A stretch of 64,000 nucleotides of DNA from Collinsella sp. (lineage in GTDB: Bacteria > Actinomycetota > Coriobacteriia > Coriobacteriales > Coriobacteriaceae), in contig DXLV01000005.1 in NCBI GenBank assembly GCA_019414545.1, positions 1 to 64,000 on the forward strand. Direction: 5' to 3'. Of the stretch, positions 15,632 to 24,948 are shown one piece after another (the stretch's first letter is position 1; each line of letters starts with the position of its first letter). Below the pieces are notes generated by a model that had not been told where the DNA came from, made no database searches, and saw only the letters and a list, made by a program, of their open reading frames with translations. Made by a program: the position numbers and the translations under genes.

Positions 15632-16750
15632 TTAGACCAGCGCGGCACGCGTATCGTAGAGGGCTCTGGCAATGGCGGCTACAACCTCACTCGAATGGTC
15701 ACTCCATGGCATCGATGTCATGATGCTCATAACGTAAGTGTCGCCGTTGACATCGATGAGACCCGCATCGCACGTCGCGTTGCAACCTGCCTCGCTGATC
15801 CAACCAGCCTTGTTGAGCACCAGAACCTGCTCGTCCGCAATGCCGTCACGGATAAACGATCGGGTCGTGGAGGCCAGAAGGCCCGACAGCCATTGCGATG
15901 TTTCGGTATCGCAGCTCAAATACTCGCTCATCTCGTGCCACAGCTTGGCTGAGGTGCGCGGGCAATAGGTGGGAAAATCACTCATCGGATCGAGCGCGGT
16001 ATCGCAATCGATGCCAAGACTGACAATCCAATTCTCGTAACCGACACGGTCAAACGCCGCGCGTAACGCAATAAACGAATCGTTGTCCGAATTAACGACC
16101 GCGGCCTCGATCAGGTCGCGCACCGTCTGCCAGCCCATGTTGTAGCCACCATAGGTGCCAAGAGAATCATCGAGTGAGACCTGGCCCGTCTCGACCAGCG
16201 ACTCGCAGATGTAGAGTACATAGAGCGCCTTATAACTGCTCGCACCGTACACCTCGGCGTCCGCGTTATACGTCACGCCCTTGCCGCTCGACAGATCGTA
16301 AAACACCACGCCCACATCGCCCAATTCCTGGGCCTGATCAAGGGCATCTTGGAGCGCGGCGAGGCTCTCATCCTCCAGGGCGGGGATCTGGTCTTCAGCC
16401 AGTGAGAAGGTCTGCACGGTATCGCCTGAGGGAATATCGTTAAAGTCCGCCTTCGAAAGCCTCATCTTGAGGCTCGCTGTCGACAGGGTTTGACTTGCGG
16501 TGGCTTTAGATTCAGAGACCTTTTTGTTTTGCATCTGTACCGTTGACGCATCTGGGTGCGCCATTCGCTCCGACGCGTAGGTTTTGGCGGTAATTCCGAG
16601 GATAATAACCGCCAACGTTAGCATCCCAATGGCGGCAATCTTCACCCCGCGGATGCGAGCGTCTGCAAGGCCACGCGAAGACGTGCCCTTCGTCTCATAT
16701 CTGCTGCCATGTTGCGGCACATACTCGTCCCGCGATGCGCCCTTTCGCAC
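15632..16750 (-). CDS. Membrane-anchored beta-lactamase-fold serine hydrolase
   Basis: A 372-residue protein with a cytoplasmic basic N-terminus, one membrane helix (IAAIGMLTLAVIILGITA, about 37-55) and an extracellular class A beta-lactamase-like domain. The SxxK motif is SSYK near residue 170, SDN occurs as NSDND near 220, and the KTG-equivalent is NKAGW near 315. Such proteins in Actinobacteria are often annotated as beta-lactamases but may be peptidoglycan-acting. No regulatory partner is adjacent. The substitution of Ala for Thr in KTG is unusual for a true lactamase. Confidence 0.78.
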   Translation of the reverse strand: MRKGASRDEYVPQHGSRYETKGTSSRGLADARIRGVKIAAIGMLTLAVIILGITAKTYASERMAHPDASTVQMQNKKVSESKATASQTLSTASLKMRLSKADFNDIPSGDTVQTFSLAEDQIPALEDESLAALQDALDQAQELGDVGVVFYDLSSGKGVTYNADAEVYGASSYKALYVLYICESLVETGQVSLDDSLGTYGGYNMGWQTVRDLIEAAVVNSDNDSFIALRAAFDRVGYENWIVSLGIDCDTALDPMSDFPTYCPRTSAKLWHEMSEYLSCDTETSQWLSGLLASTTRSFIRDGIADEQVLVLNKAGWISEAGCNATCDAGLIDVNGDTYVMSIMTSMPWSDHSSEVVAAIARALYDTRAALV

Positions 16751-16908
16751 GTGGTCTCCTGACTGCTACCATTCATATACGAGCAGCATAATACCGAGCA
16801 GGCATTTCTTACCGAAGACATTCAGTCGCGTTTAAGGTGTCTCTAAACAAAATACAGGCGTATCTATGCAAAAACACCGATTCTGTTGCGCATCTCCGCC
16901 CAAAACGC

Positions 16909-16975
16909 AGTTGCGGTGAAATAGTTCCTGTTTGGGCGGTATTAGCCGATAAACAGGAACTATTCCACCGCAACT
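16909..16975. repeat. 25-bp inverted repeat between the beta-lactamase-like gene and pflA
   Basis: AGTTGCGGTGAAATAGTTCC... (16909-16933) is repeated inverted at 16951-16975 with a single mismatch, around a 17-nt spacer. It may be a 3' structure of pflA or a small repeat element. The rest of 16751-16908 shows nothing recognisable. Confidence 0.6.
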
Positions 16976-17012
16976 TGACGGGGCTCTTTAGCAATCAACT
17001 AGGTGCCCGGGG

Positions 17013-17043
17013 GCACTCATTTAAGTCTGTCCCCAATGAGTGC
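17013..17043 (-). terminator. Stop-abutting hairpin with CTGTCCCC loop after pflA
   Basis: GCACTCATT pairs with AATGAGTGC around TAAGTCTGTCCCC. It begins 2 nt beyond the pflA stop codon. An almost identical hairpin occurs at 49138-49168. No long T-run follows, so terminator function is only inferred. Confidence 0.5.
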
Positions 17044-17045
17044 TG

Positions 17046-17885
17046 CTAGCCGATGGCGTTTTTGAGTTCCGCACGGCGCTTTTTCATGCCCGTCATGACT
17101 GCGTTGCGCAGCTCGGGCATGCGCGCGGTATCCATCTGAGGCACGCCCTCAAGCTTATAGGGAATCCCCAGCTGCTCATACTTGACGATGCCCATCGTGT
17201 GATACGGCAGCATCTCCAGGCCGACCACGTTATGCCACGGGGCGATCAGACGACCGAGCGCCTCGCACTCCTCCACCGTGTCGGTAATGCCCGGCACCAC
17301 CACGTGACGGATAACGACCTTGATCTTGCGACGCGCGAGCTCATCACCAAACGCCAGAATGCGTGCGGGATCGCAACCGGTCAGCTTCTTATGCTCGACG
17401 GGATCGGCGTGCTTAATGTCGAGCAGCACCATATCGGTCTCGTTGAGCACAGCATCGAACTTCTCGGGGTGGTTGGGGTCAAACGCATATCCGCAGCTGT
17501 CAAGGCAGGTATGCACGCGACCATCGGGGTTGTTGTGCATGGCGCGGAATAGGTCGGCCAAAAACTCGGGCTGCAGGAGCGGCTCACCGCCGGACACTGT
17601 AATACCACCGCTGCGGTAAAACTCATGGTTGCTCTGGAACTCGTCCATCAGGTGCTCGACGGTCACCATGGTGCCGCCGTTAACCGACCAGGTATCGGGG
17701 TTGTGGCAATACGCACAGCGCATGGGGCAGCCCTGAACAAACACCACAAAGCGGATGCCGGGTCCATCGACCGTTCCCATCGTCTCAATCGAATGCACGC
17801 GGCCCAGGGCAAACGCGGAGTCCTCAGGACGAGCGTCCACACCCTCGAGCGTCATCTCAGCCATTCCCGCTACCTTGCCTCTCAT
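17046..17885 (-). CDS. pflA: Pyruvate formate-lyase activating enzyme
   Basis: A radical-SAM enzyme that installs the glycyl radical on pyruvate formate-lyase. The CxxxCxxC cluster motif is GCPMRCAYCHNPDTW near residues 52-66; the SAM-binding GGE is in ITVSGGEPLLQ. Length is 279 residues as written; an internal ATG (MAEMTLEGVD, residue 8) is a plausible alternative start. It lies 7.5 kb from pflB with the sucrose regulon between, so it is not co-transcribed. Its activity is required for the split PFL encoded at 25101-27489. Confidence 0.94.
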   Translation of the reverse strand: MRGKVAGMAEMTLEGVDARPEDSAFALGRVHSIETMGTVDGPGIRFVVFVQGCPMRCAYCHNPDTWSVNGGTMVTVEHLMDEFQSNHEFYRSGGITVSGGEPLLQPEFLADLFRAMHNNPDGRVHTCLDSCGYAFDPNHPEKFDAVLNETDMVLLDIKHADPVEHKKLTGCDPARILAFGDELARRKIKVVIRHVVVPGITDTVEECEALGRLIAPWHNVVGLEMLPYHTMGIVKYEQLGIPYKLEGVPQMDTARMPELRNAVMTGMKKRRAELKNAIG

Positions 17886-18050
17886 TGGTTTTAGCTACAT
17901 AAATGCCAGAGTCATTCTAGCCTATATGCTTGATGGCGAAACGGTTTAGCGGTCAATTGGATTGTCCTATTTGGCCCCATGCAAAAGCGGCAGGAAGGTT
18001 GTCGCAACCCGCCCGCCGCCGAGGCAATAGAAATCGATAGACGCCAGGCG

Positions 18051-18905
18051 TTACGCCTTGAGCGTGAGCACCGCGCCAAAGGCGGTCGGGCCGCAATGGC
18101 TCGAGATGACGCCGCCGACCTGAGTCCAGGTAACGTCCTTAAAGCCCAGGTCGTGCGCATAGACTTCCATGTCGTCGCGCAGCTCCTCGGAAAGGCCTAC
18201 CGAATACGCCAGGCCAATGTGCGAGTAGTCAATCTCGCCCTTCGCAACCATGTGGTCGATAAAGGCGCGGGCGCACTTGAGCATAGAGCCGCGGAACTTC
18301 TTGGTTGCCACGAACTTACCGCCCGTTACCTCAATGCAGGGCTTAATCTTGAGCAGGTGGGCGCCAAGGAATGCCACGTTGGACAGACGACCGCCCGCCT
18401 TAAGAAAGGCCAGATCGGTGGGAACAAAGCCCAGCAGCACGCGGTCCATGACGGAGTTCGTAAATGCAAAGATCTCGTCGACGGTGGCATCGGGGTGAGC
18501 CTCGATATATTTGGCGGTCTCGACGGCAACGAGCGACTGGCCCACCGAGACAAAACGCGTATCCATGGAGAATACGTAGTCGCGGCCCTTAGCCGCAATC
18601 TTGGAGGACTGATGTGAGCAGGTCGTGGCCTCGGAATACGCGAGATGCAGAATAGTCGCGTCGGGCTGCTCGGCATGGATACGGTCATACACGTGAGCAA
18701 AATCCGCAGGCGCGCAGCCACTCGTCTTAGGCATAACACCGAGCTCGTTGCAGCGCGAGTAAATCTCGAGCGGATCGATTGAACCATCTTCAACGGTCTC
18801 GTCACCAACTGTGACGTGCATGGGCACGCGCACGATGCCGTAGCGCTCGCAGAGCTCCGGCGTCACATCCGACCCAGACTCAACCACGATTACGTACTTG
18901 CCCAT
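18051..18905 (-). CDS. DegV family fatty-acid-binding protein
   Basis: A 284-residue DegV/EDD-domain protein. It begins KYVIVVESGSDVTPELCERYG, continues with a TSGCAPADFAHVYDRI segment in the ligand-binding region, and ends with ISSHCGPTAFGAV as in DegV. Some relatives (FakB) deliver fatty acids to the kinase FakA; whether this one does is not known. I use the ATG at 18905 because it begins at the DegV fold; an in-frame upstream start would add a non-conserved basic stretch. Downstream to 17886 no gene is seen. Confidence 0.88.
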   Translation of the reverse strand: MGKYVIVVESGSDVTPELCERYGIVRVPMHVTVGDETVEDGSIDPLEIYSRCNELGVMPKTSGCAPADFAHVYDRIHAEQPDATILHLAYSEATTCSHQSSKIAAKGRDYVFSMDTRFVSVGQSLVAVETAKYIEAHPDATVDEIFAFTNSVMDRVLLGFVPTDLAFLKAGGRLSNVAFLGAHLLKIKPCIEVTGGKFVATKKFRGSMLKCARAFIDHMVAKGEIDYSHIGLAYSVGLSEELRDDMEVYAHDLGFKDVTWTQVGGVISSHCGPTAFGAVLTLKA

Positions 18906-19181
18906 TATTATCACGACCCATCTCGACATTGGCTTTTCAATACATGGCACGCGCCGCCGCACTGTTGCACAACGGCGGCAGAGCGCCAAAGAGACGCCGC
19001 CCCTTGCACACAACAAAGGACAGCGTCTCCCTGGAAAACTCCGTGCTTATTTAGGATTCTACACGGTTTGCAACAATGTGTTACTTACTCCGCAAACGGT
19101 AGCTATACACGATAAACGGTAGTTCGCTGCGGCAACTGCGACACATTCCGCCCGGCAAGTCCAATCGTGCTCCACGCACGG

Positions 19182-20624
19182 TTAATGCGCGAGGCGGTAG
19201 AAATCCATCGACGCCGCACCCTCGGCATGCAACCCCATCGCCGAAACCGCCGGCGAATAGGTACGGCTCGTAAGTGCTGCCTCGCCGCCGTTGGCAAAAA
19301 TCTCGACCATCGTAGTGTCCGAAAGCACGCGCAGGTCGCGAAGCTCGCTGAGCTCAATCGACCTCCGGTCTCGCCCATAGCCTTCATTACCCATATCGAG
19401 GGTAAGCATCCCCTCCGCATAACGCACAAAGACACCCTTGCGGATTTCGAGCTCGACCATCTTGGCGCCCTCACAGGAAACCACAAGATCAAACAGGCGG
19501 CCCGGCTCCTCGACTGTCTCTCCGCCTACAGCACGAACGCAGCCGCCGCGCATCCTCTCAATCTCGTGCGCCGGCTGCTGGCAGAGCTTACCATCGCGCA
19601 TGCTCAGCTCTCGCGGCACCGTCAACGCGCACTGCCACCCGCGCGCCACCGTCGGGTTTTCCGCCGTCGCATCGGGGCAACCCGACCATCCGATCATCAA
19701 TCGCCGGCCTGCAGCATCCTCAAAGGACTGCGGAGCATAGAAATCAAAACCGGCATCGACCATCGGGGGCATGCCCTGCCCGACGATTTTAAAGCTCGGC
19801 GCCTCCCAATCGGCCTCGATGGGAAACCACACGCACTGATGCGGATTGCGGTAACGCCAACCATCGGCAGGCACACCCTGCGGACAGCAAACGAGAATAA
19901 GCTCGCCATCGAGCTCAAACAGATCGGGGCACTCCCACATAAAGCCAAACTTCTCGCCCAACTCAATGCGCGTCGCATAGCTCCAGTCCTCAAGATTGCG
20001 CGAGGTATAGACAAGCACGCAGCCACGGTCGTCTTTCGTACGAGCGCCCAGAACCATGTAGTAGATACCATCGTGCTCAAGGATCTTGGGGTCGCGCACG
20101 TGCGTACCGATATCGTCGGGGTAATCGACCGGTCCAACAGCTATGCGCTTCTCGCCCAATTCGTCGGGGTTCTCCGCAACCATATGAATCTGGTTTTGCT
20201 CACGACCCGTCAACACGTAGTCGTAATCATCGCGATCAAAATGCTTGACGTTGCCGGTATAGAAGTAGTGAATCTTGCCATCACGTACAAAGGCAGAACC
20301 AGAATACGCTCCGTTCGAATCCAAATCGGAATCGGGGAACAGCGCGGGGCCGCGATTCTCGTACGTCACAAAATCCTTTGTCGTCAGATGGTTCCAAAGC
20401 ACTGGACCGCCATGCGCAGCATCGAACGGATCGTATTGATGATAGATGTGATACGTATCACCAATCTGAACCAAACCGTTGGGGTCGTTGAGCCAGCCAA
20501 GCTCAGGCTCCACATGGAACAGGAGCCTATCGGGGTCGGACGCGATGCGACCCGCCGTCTCATCCTGTCCGGCACGCCACTGCTCATAGTCCGCGCGTGT
20601 CACCTTATTTTTTTGATTAAACAT
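19182..20624 (-). CDS. scrB: Sucrose-6-phosphate hydrolase (GH32)
   Basis: A 480-residue GH32 enzyme hydrolysing sucrose-6-phosphate to glucose-6-phosphate and fructose. The nucleophile motif GWLNDPNGL is near residues 43-51, the transition-state motif RDP in HVRDPKIL near 167, and the acid/base glutamate in WECPDLFEL near 220. It is the last gene of the leftward scr operon (GH32-EIIBC-ScrB). A hairpin in the 100-nt gap to the EIIBC gene may adjust expression. Confidence 0.93.
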   Translation of the reverse strand: MFNQKNKVTRADYEQWRAGQDETAGRIASDPDRLLFHVEPELGWLNDPNGLVQIGDTYHIYHQYDPFDAAHGGPVLWNHLTTKDFVTYENRGPALFPDSDLDSNGAYSGSAFVRDGKIHYFYTGNVKHFDRDDYDYVLTGREQNQIHMVAENPDELGEKRIAVGPVDYPDDIGTHVRDPKILEHDGIYYMVLGARTKDDRGCVLVYTSRNLEDWSYATRIELGEKFGFMWECPDLFELDGELILVCCPQGVPADGWRYRNPHQCVWFPIEADWEAPSFKIVGQGMPPMVDAGFDFYAPQSFEDAAGRRLMIGWSGCPDATAENPTVARGWQCALTVPRELSMRDGKLCQQPAHEIERMRGGCVRAVGGETVEEPGRLFDLVVSCEGAKMVELEIRKGVFVRYAEGMLTLDMGNEGYGRDRRSIELSELRDLRVLSDTTMVEIFANGGEAALTSRTYSPAVSAMGLHAEGAASMDFYRLAH

Positions 20625-20649
20625 CGCCGTTGACTTTCTCGTCTATGGG

Positions 20650-20685
20650 GAAGGACGCTCGACTCACACGAGTCGAACGCCCTTC
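20650..20685 (-). promoter_or_regulatory. Intercistronic hairpin between scrA and scrB
   Basis: GAAGGACGCTCGACTC pairs imperfectly with GAGTCGAACGCCCTTC around ACAC. There is no T-run, which suits RNA processing or partial attenuation rather than full termination. Confidence 0.5.
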
Positions 20686-20725
20686 CTCAAATGGACTTAT
20701 CCTCAGATTACACTGAACGGCTCAA

Positions 20726-22177
20726 CTAGAAGCTAACGTCGAAGCCAGCGCCAGCGCCCTCTTCATCGGTGGTCGGCACGCCCTTTGCCTTGTTGTAGGC
20801 AAAGATCAAGACGATTGGCACGATAAAGGCGATGAGATTGCCAGCCACATACCACACGAGGGTCTCGGGCGTGACGATGAGCAGGCCAAGCACGCCGGTC
20901 AGACCCTGACCGATAGCGCGCACCTCAAAGAGCTTGACGAAGGCACCGCCGCAGCCTGCACCGATGCATGCGCAGATGAACGGAATGATCGAATAGCGCA
21001 TGTTTGCAGCAAAGATAGCGGGCTCGGAGATTCCGACCAGCGTCGGGATAAAGGACGACATGCAGATGTTGCGCTCTTTGGAGTGCTTCTTGTGAATGAG
21101 GTACATACCGATGGCGCCGCCGCCCTGGGCGATGATGGAAACCGACCAGATGGCCTGGATGTAGTTGAAGCCAGTCGTGGCAACAAGGTTTGCCTCGATA
21201 CCCTGGATGAACTGATGCGTACCGGTAACGACGAGCGGCTGCAGGAACGCGGCGAAGACAAAGGCACCAAAGACGCCCATCCTGTTGTACAGGATATCGA
21301 TTACGCCGGCGAGGACGTCACCGATCAGGTTACCGAGCGGGCCGAACACGGTGAACAGGGCGACGTTAGCAAGAATCAGGGTAACGGTCGGGACAAAGAC
21401 GAACGAAACGACCTCGGGGATGTACTTCTGGGCAATCTTTTCGACCTTGGCCATAAACCAGGCGGTCAGAATTGCAGGGAACACGCCGCCCTGGAAAGCA
21501 ACCATGGGAATGGAGAGCGGACCAAAGTTCCAGTACTCAGCACCCGTCGGGTCCATAACGAACGTGTTGCGGTTCATAAGGCTCGGGTGAACCATGACGA
21601 TACCGACGAGGATGCCCAGGATCGGGTTACCGCCAAAACGCTTGACTGCGCTGTACATAACCAGGACAGGCAGGTAGTCGAACGTGGTGGCGATAATGGC
21701 AAAGAAGCTTGCGAGGTTCTTGAGGAACTCGCTGTGATCGGCGAGGCTGCCCTCCATGCCAAAGAGGCCGTTGGCAACGATCAGCGACTTAAGGCCGATG
21801 ATGATTGCAGCGCCGACGAAGGCGGGAATGATGGGGATAAAGATGTCCGAGAATACCTTGAGGACCGAGAAGAACTTGCCCTTCTTGTCCGCCTCGGCGC
21901 CCTTGACCTCGGAAGCGCTGATCTCCTTAACGCCCGTCAGAGCCATAAACTCATCGTAAACCTTGTTGACGGTACCGGTGCCGAAGATGATCATGAGCTG
22001 GCCGCTGTTGTACAGCACGCCCTTGACGCCATCGATGTTCTCGAGCTCGGCCTTGTTGTATTTGCTCGTATCCTTGAGCACCAGACGCAGACGGGTCACG
22101 CAATGCGTGGCGCCCTCGATGTTCTCCAGTCCGCCGACGTTGTCGACGACTTGCTGGGACACTGCCTTGTAGTCCAT
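20726..22177 (-). CDS. scrA: PTS sucrose-type transporter EIIBC
   Basis: A membrane transporter and phosphotransferase for sucrose, 483 residues. The N-terminal EIIB domain carries the phosphocysteine in GATHCVTRLRLVL near residue 24; the EIIC domain begins near residue 100 with about ten helices (for example FIPIIPAFVGAAIIIGLKSL). No EIIA domain is attached, so a separate glucose-type EIIA elsewhere must donate the phosphate. I choose the ATG at 22177 (MDYKAVSQQ) because GGAGAGG stands just upstream; the ATG four codons earlier lies next to its own ribosome site. Sucrose specificity is inferred from the neighbours. Confidence 0.92.
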   Translation of the reverse strand: MDYKAVSQQVVDNVGGLENIEGATHCVTRLRLVLKDTSKYNKAELENIDGVKGVLYNSGQLMIIFGTGTVNKVYDEFMALTGVKEISASEVKGAEADKKGKFFSVLKVFSDIFIPIIPAFVGAAIIIGLKSLIVANGLFGMEGSLADHSEFLKNLASFFAIIATTFDYLPVLVMYSAVKRFGGNPILGILVGIVMVHPSLMNRNTFVMDPTGAEYWNFGPLSIPMVAFQGGVFPAILTAWFMAKVEKIAQKYIPEVVSFVFVPTVTLILANVALFTVFGPLGNLIGDVLAGVIDILYNRMGVFGAFVFAAFLQPLVVTGTHQFIQGIEANLVATTGFNYIQAIWSVSIIAQGGGAIGMYLIHKKHSKERNICMSSFIPTLVGISEPAIFAANMRYSIIPFICACIGAGCGGAFVKLFEVRAIGQGLTGVLGLLIVTPETLVWYVAGNLIAFIVPIVLIFAYNKAKGVPTTDEEGAGAGFDVSF

Positions 22178-22222
22178 GTTCCTCTCCATTCCTTTTCTAA
22201 ATCATAAAACGGTTCGTTGCCG

Positions 22223-23605
22223 CTACAGAGACGCGATCGTTGCGTTTGCGCACTTGAGCGCACCGTCGGTGACGGTAAGCGCCACACCCTGGCCCTGCTT
22301 GTTGCAGAAGCGAGCGTTGAGCGCAACGTCATCGACAAAGATGGTCGCGATGTCGTCGTCGACGACCAGACGCACATGGTGAGTGCCCTCGCCCTTAAAG
22401 AACAACGGACGCTCGAGGCCCATGTTGTTGACCTGGAACCACGGGTACTGGGGAGCCGGCGTGAACTCGAGCTTGCCCTCGCGCAGGTTGGCGCGGAACT
22501 CATAGGCAAGACCGGTCTCGGCGTCCTCGGCGAACTTGACCGAGAAGCCGGCAGCGTTACCGCCGAGCTCAATGTCGGCATCGAGCAAGTAGGTGGAGCC
22601 GGCATCTGCGGCGAGCACCTGCTCGACCTTGCCCGACTCGCAGGAAAGCTCAAAGGTCTCGACTGCCTTAGCCTCGCCAAAGGCGCCAAGCATGCTGTCG
22701 GGGAGCTTGGTGCCGAGCGTTCCGTCGGCACGCTGAACGATCTCGAGGGGCATAAAGGTGCCACCCCATAGGTAAGAGCTGGGGTCGCCGCCCTCGTCAC
22801 GCGTAGGAACCCAACCAAAGAGAACGCGACGCTCGCCATCGAATGCGGTGCGAGCGGCGTAGTACGCGCGGCCGTCGAAGGAGTCGTCAGCGGGGGTAAT
22901 CCAAGGACCGTTGATGGACTTGGACATGCGGTAACGGGTCTTGTTGCCGTCGCTGTACTCGGAAAAGACGAGGTACCACCAGTCGCCCATCTTAAAGAGA
23001 TCAGGCATCTCAAACATGGTGTACAGGCCCGGGTTCCACCAGTCGCCCTGGAACTCCCAGTTGGTCAGATCCTTGGAGGTGAACTTGACCAGGCGGCCGG
23101 TCATCAGACGCTTGTCCTCGCCCACACGCGTGCCGAGGATGAGCATGTACTCTTCGTTCTCCTCATCCCAAAGCACAAAGGGATCGCGCCAGTTGCGGTC
23201 ATCGTAACCCTCCTGGGGCGGAAGCAGCGTCTCGGCGATGTTCTTCTCCCACTTGACGGCGTCGTCGCTCGTTGCGTGAAGAAGAACCTGCTTCATCAAA
23301 CGTGCGCGGACCTTATCGCGATTGCAACCAGTGTAGAGCGCATGGTACTTGTCGCCCACCTTAAACACCGTGCCGGCATAAATGTACTGGTCGACTTCCT
23401 CGTCGCCGCCGCGCTCAAGGCTCTCGCCAAAGTCCTTGTAGTTGACGAAATCCTTGGTCGTAGCGAGTGCCCAGCCAAACGGCTCTCCGAAAGGTTCGGG
23501 GTTACGCGTGTCACGCTGATGATAGAGATAGAACGTGCCGTCCTCGCCGTACGGCATGATGTCGCCTACCCAAATTCCCTCAGGCTGGTAATACACCTTG
23601 TGCAT
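22223..23605 (-). CDS. Divergent GH32 beta-fructosidase
   Basis: A 460-residue GH32-like enzyme, first gene of the scr operon. The expected WMNDPNG is replaced by GIWVGDIMPYGEDGTFYLYH, keeping only the nucleophile aspartate; RDP is present in NWRDPFVLWDEE, and the acid/base glutamate in MFEMPDLF. The C-terminal ~170 residues form a beta-sandwich-like domain. It lacks a signal peptide, so it acts in the cytoplasm on fructosides or their phosphates. The start is ATG at 23605 with AAGGA nine bases upstream. Its partnership with a canonical ScrB suggests a different substrate, for example kestose-type oligosaccharides; this is inference. Confidence 0.82.
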   Translation of the reverse strand: MHKVYYQPEGIWVGDIMPYGEDGTFYLYHQRDTRNPEPFGEPFGWALATTKDFVNYKDFGESLERGGDEEVDQYIYAGTVFKVGDKYHALYTGCNRDKVRARLMKQVLLHATSDDAVKWEKNIAETLLPPQEGYDDRNWRDPFVLWDEENEEYMLILGTRVGEDKRLMTGRLVKFTSKDLTNWEFQGDWWNPGLYTMFEMPDLFKMGDWWYLVFSEYSDGNKTRYRMSKSINGPWITPADDSFDGRAYYAARTAFDGERRVLFGWVPTRDEGGDPSSYLWGGTFMPLEIVQRADGTLGTKLPDSMLGAFGEAKAVETFELSCESGKVEQVLAADAGSTYLLDADIELGGNAAGFSVKFAEDAETGLAYEFRANLREGKLEFTPAPQYPWFQVNNMGLERPLFFKGEGTHHVRLVVDDDIATIFVDDVALNARFCNKQGQGVALTVTDGALKCANATIASL

Positions 23606-23647
23606 CCGAGACTTCCTTTCCACGACATACTAACTCGGTACAATGGC

Positions 23648-23676
23648 AAGATATGTCAATCGTTTTCATATGTCAA
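23648..23676 (-). promoter_or_regulatory. scr operon promoter, overlapped by operators
   Basis: On the minus strand TTGACA (23676-23671) and TATCTT (23653-23648) are separated by exactly 17 bp and precede the GH32 start by about 43 nt. The -35 box lies inside operator 2 and the spacer is covered by operator 1, so repressor binding would block RNA polymerase. Confidence 0.65.
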
Positions 23677-23686
23677 ACGTTTTCAT
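23653..23686. promoter_or_regulatory. Tandem ScrR operators
   Basis: Two adjacent 17-bp sites, ATGTCAATCGTTTTCAT (23653-23669) and ATGTCAAACGTTTTCAT (23670-23686), match the near-palindrome TGTCAAACGTTTACA typical of LacI-family operators. The same sequence occurs before scrR (24819-24835), tying the regulator to this operon. Confidence 0.75.
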
Positions 23687-23718
23687 ACCAATACGTCTTT
23701 TCGCAGTTCCAGTCGTCG

Positions 23719-23733
23719 GTAAACGGTTGACAT
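23719..23733. promoter_or_regulatory. Third ScrR operator
   Basis: GTAAACGGTTGACAT is the reverse complement of ATGTCAACCGTTTAC, one base from the consensus. It lies upstream of the scr promoter, between it and the end of scrR, and could support looping. Confidence 0.55.
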
Positions 23734-23788
23734 ATGCCGGCGAACGGTCATCAGAGGCGTTTGAGGAATTCTTTTGGCACGGGATGAA

Positions 23789-24799
23789 CTACGCGGTTTT
23801 GCCCTCAATGAGTTCAACGGGGAGCTTGATATTCGATTCGGGATTATCGCCGTTAATAAGAGCGATGATGGATTGCGCCGCGAGCTCTCCGATGCGATCG
23901 ATATCTTGACGTACGGTTGTTAAGTCAGGCATAAACGTCATAGTTCGGCGGGCACCATCCGCGCCCACGACCTTAATATCGTCTGGAGCGCTCAAGCCGC
24001 GCTGCTTCATCACGTTGAGACAGATGGCCGCCATCGTATCGTCTCCCGCAAAGATGCCGTCAATATCGGGGTTCTCATCGAGGATCTTCGCAACGACCGC
24101 GCCCTTTTCGTCGTCGGGCTTAACGAACTCAACCTCACGGACAAGCGCGGACAAACCGGCCTGCTCAACAACATCGAGGTAGGCATCGGTACGCTTATTG
24201 GCAGGCATGCGCATGCGGCTATTGCTGCGCAGGCACAGGATACGCCTGCAGCCGTCATCAATCAGACGGCGCGTGGCGAGCTCGCCAATGCCATAGCTGT
24301 CACTTGCAATCTGGACAGAGCCCTCGCCAAGATCGCAGTCGATGCCAACCAGGCTCAAGCCCATCTCGGCATATGCCTCGGCACCGATATTGAGGGAGTT
24401 GACGATGACGCCGTCGACCATATTGCGGCGGAGCATGTCAATATAGGAACGCTCAAGATCGGGTCGATTGGCGCTGTTGCACAGCAACATCTTAAAGCCG
24501 TTTTCCGCTAACGTGCGCTCGACCGCCTGCACAACCTGAGCATGGAACGGGCTGCTCACAAAGGGAACGATCATACCGATAAGATTCAGGCGACCGTTGA
24601 GCATGGCACGGGCGATATCGTTGGGCGTATAGTTGATGCGCTCCATCGCGGCATGGACCTTATCGCGGGTCTCTTGGCTAATATAGCCGCGATTATTAAG
24701 CACGCGAGATACCGTAGTAGGCGAAACCCCCGCCACCGCTGCAACTTCCTTGATGCCAGGCTTAGCAGAATCCTTAGAACGAGCGCCCTCGCGAGCCAT
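23789..24799 (-). CDS. scrR: LacI-family repressor of the sucrose regulon
   Basis: A 336-residue regulator. The N-terminal HTH (GIKEVAAVAGVSPTTVSRVLN) and hinge (NDIARAMLNGR) are followed by a periplasmic-binding-protein-like sugar domain (LIGMIVPFVSSPFHAQVVQ onward). I use the ATG at 24799 because GGGAGG lies just upstream. It sits upstream of the scr operon on the same strand, with an operator over its own promoter region, implying autoregulation. The effector is probably a fructose or sucrose phosphate, by analogy with other ScrR proteins. Confidence 0.9.
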   Translation of the reverse strand: MAREGARSKDSAKPGIKEVAAVAGVSPTTVSRVLNNRGYISQETRDKVHAAMERINYTPNDIARAMLNGRLNLIGMIVPFVSSPFHAQVVQAVERTLAENGFKMLLCNSANRPDLERSYIDMLRRNMVDGVIVNSLNIGAEAYAEMGLSLVGIDCDLGEGSVQIASDSYGIGELATRRLIDDGCRRILCLRSNSRMRMPANKRTDAYLDVVEQAGLSALVREVEFVKPDDEKGAVVAKILDENPDIDGIFAGDDTMAAICLNVMKQRGLSAPDDIKVVGADGARRTMTFMPDLTTVRQDIDRIGELAAQSIIALINGDNPESNIKLPVELIEGKTA

Positions 24800-24818
24800 A
24801 GCACCCTCCCCCATCAAC

Positions 24819-24835
24819 ATGTCAAACGTTTACAT
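24819..24835. promoter_or_regulatory. ScrR operator upstream of scrR
   Basis: ATGTCAAACGTTTACAT is a near-perfect palindrome 20 bp before the scrR start codon and the best match of the four sites. Confidence 0.75.
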
Positions 24836-24948
24836 ACGAACAAAGCATACCCCAACAACAGCGGGAAGACGGTAACAGCACAAGTAAGTAAACGACTCAT
24901 CCAAATAATTAGGAGAGTTCCGCCTAAAGGGTGACTACACAGGACCCC

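Noticed and set aside
14393..15952. A 519-codon plus-strand frame across engB, mtnN and the beta-lactamase-like gene
   Set aside because: It runs antisense through three recognised genes and their boundaries, which real coding sequence would not.
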